Assembly: GCA_964483375.1 (NCBI GenBank)
Contig: CAZABJ010000059.1
Coordinates: 1 to 15,822 of the forward strand
DNA length: 15,822 bases
Direction: 5' to 3'
DNA from: JAUIEH01 sp964483375
Lineage (GTDB): Bacteria; Pseudomonadota; Alphaproteobacteria; Caulobacterales; Maricaulaceae
The notes beneath the pieces are model-generated. The model was not told the DNA's origin. It worked only from the letters and a program-made list of their open reading frames with translations, and made no database searches. Position numbers and translations under genes: made by a program. Position 1 is the stretch's first letter, and every line of letters starts with the position of its first letter. Positions 15,118 to 15,822 of the stretch are shown piece by piece.

Positions 15118-15293
15118 ATCCGCCAATTGAATCCGGAAGCGGTGGGACCAGAAACGGGACGGTCGGCAAACCCGCGACACGCCGATCCCATCGCCGCATC
15201 GCTGAACCAAACCGGCAATTCTCCGACCCAAAGCGGTCATGTGCGACCGCGAAGCCCGACCGGCTGGAATGGGCCATGAACCTGTCGGTCATC

Positions 15294-15314
15294 AAAGCGG
15301 CCTTCGCCCGCTTT
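15294..15314 (-). terminator. Hairpin just after the integrase stop
   Basis: AAAGCGG at 15294-15300 and CCGCTTT at 15308-15314 form a perfect 7-bp stem with a 7-base loop, eight bases beyond the integrase stop. In the minus direction the stem ends in TTT. It is a plausible end signal for the integrase mRNA, though the T run is short. Confidence 0.4.
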
Positions 15315-15321
15315 GGCGGCC

Positions 15322-15822
15322 TTAAATCGCCTGGCGATGCAAACCGACAACGGTCGCGACATGCGCGCCCCACGCCTCCAGGGCGCCGCGCTTCTCTTCC
15401 TCATAAGCGTAACGTTGATAGACCCGCGCCAGCGGGCCTGCGGATGTCGTAGCGTGGTTCAAAACCCGCTCAACCACATGAGGGTCCGCACCCAAGCGCG
15501 CCATGCCCGACGCCGCTGTTCGCCGCAGGTCATGAATGCGCCAGCCGGAGACGCCGGAGCGTTCATCCAAACGCGCTTTGGCGCGGCTCCAACCCGAGAA
15601 GCTCCGCTCTCCGCGCAGATTGTTCTGGGCGGGGAAGAGGAGGGGGCCGACGGGCGCAAGCTCAGCGATGACCTGGCGGGCCGGCGCTGACAGAGGGACC
15701 AGATGCGGTCGGGCGCTTTTGTTTTTCTCCGCCGGGATCGTCCAGGCCGCCGCTTCAAGGTCAAGCTCGTCCCACGCCATATGGGCGACCTCGTCGCGCC
15801 GCTGCGCGGTGAGGATGAGCAG
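15322..15822 (-). CDS. Tyrosine recombinase/integrase, C-terminal part (runs off right edge)
   Basis: The last 166 codons of a phage-type integrase are present; the gene begins beyond the window. All catalytic positions of the tyrosine recombinase family can be seen, numbering from the edge: Arg8 in TAQRRDE, Lys35, His97 and Arg100 in HDLRRT, His123 in LNH, and Tyr135 in RVYQRY as the probable nucleophile. The ending YEEEKRGALEAWG is usual for P4-like/island integrases. The frame is open through the edge, so the Met at 15780 is internal, since the first catalytic Arg lies upstream of it. It faces the pqi operon. Such enzymes insert phages or genomic islands at specific sites, commonly tRNA genes. 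Confidence 0.9.
   Translation of the reverse strand: MLILTAQRRDEVAHMAWDELDLEAAAWTIPAEKNKSARPHLVPLSAPARQVIAELAPVGPLLFPAQNNLRGERSFSGWSRAKARLDERSGVSGWRIHDLRRTAASGMARLGADPHVVERVLNHATTSAGPLARVYQRYAYEEEKRGALEAWGAHVATVVGLHRQAI

Larger units (their letters stand above)
15018..15321. other. Intergenic stretch between pqiC and the integrase
   Basis: About 300 bases between two genes pointing at each other, with no gene I can support. Open frames on the minus strand read as Arg/Ser-rich sequence without ribosome binding sites. It holds an 11-bp inverted repeat (15057-15117) and a hairpin (15294-15314). If the integrase belongs to an integrated element, its attachment site could lie here or beyond the right edge; no tRNA gene is visible. 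Confidence 0.45.

Noticed and set aside
14977..15240. Minus-strand open frames between pqiC and the integrase
   Set aside because: Arg/Ser-rich sequence with no ribosome binding site or motif; frames overlap pqiC in antisense.
1..15822. CRISPR array, rRNA or riboswitch
   Set aside because: No spaced direct repeats, no rRNA-like blocks and no recognisable riboswitch core were seen on either strand.

Overview
The window is GC-rich DNA with tightly packed genes, several overlapping starts and stops (ATGA junctions), and many exported or membrane proteins. Together with the PqiAABC set and a C-terminal-Phe outer membrane barrel, this points to a Gram-negative proteobacterium. An alphaproteobacterium, perhaps marine, is my best guess from composition and protein style, but no taxonomic marker gene is present to prove it.

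Layout, left to right. (1) 1-248: no gene; two dyad-symmetric sites. (2) 249-2537, minus strand: an exported alpha/beta hydrolase of the TAP-like/prolyl-peptidase type with an added four-helix membrane domain. (3) 2538-3142: a gene-poor stretch holding a truncated 5' end of an IS3-type insertion sequence and two inverted repeats. (4) 3143-4174: an exported class 3 lipase. (5) 4365-9272: an AraC-family regulator, then a sulfatase, a membrane-anchored DJ-1/PfpI protein and a membrane-anchored formylglycine-generating enzyme (FGE), all on the plus strand. (6) 9618-10784: an outer membrane beta-barrel protein and a small four-helix membrane protein. (7) 10950-11285: a small lipoprotein. (8) 11530-15017: a four-gene operon, pqiA (split in two genes), pqiB and pqiC, for an MCE-type lipid transport system between inner and outer membrane. 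(9) 15322-15822, minus strand: the 3' part of a tyrosine recombinase running off the right edge, which suggests that an integrated element lies beyond it.

The most interesting part is the sulfatase cluster. The sulfatase has the Cys-x-Pro-Ser-Arg signature that FGE oxidises, and an FGE with both catalytic cysteines lies two genes downstream, so the locus carries its own maturase. All three proteins look membrane-tethered: the sulfatase has a signal peptide plus a C-terminal helix, while the DJ-1-like protein and the FGE each have an N-terminal helix. The sulfatase has Gly where sulfatases normally have an active-site His (GKWG rather than GKWH), and the FGE departs from the family consensus at several conserved places. 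I infer a specialised envelope enzyme and its dedicated maturase, with the DJ-1 protein as a third partner of unknown role and the AraC protein as the probable local regulator.

All identifications come from reading motifs; no database search was possible.
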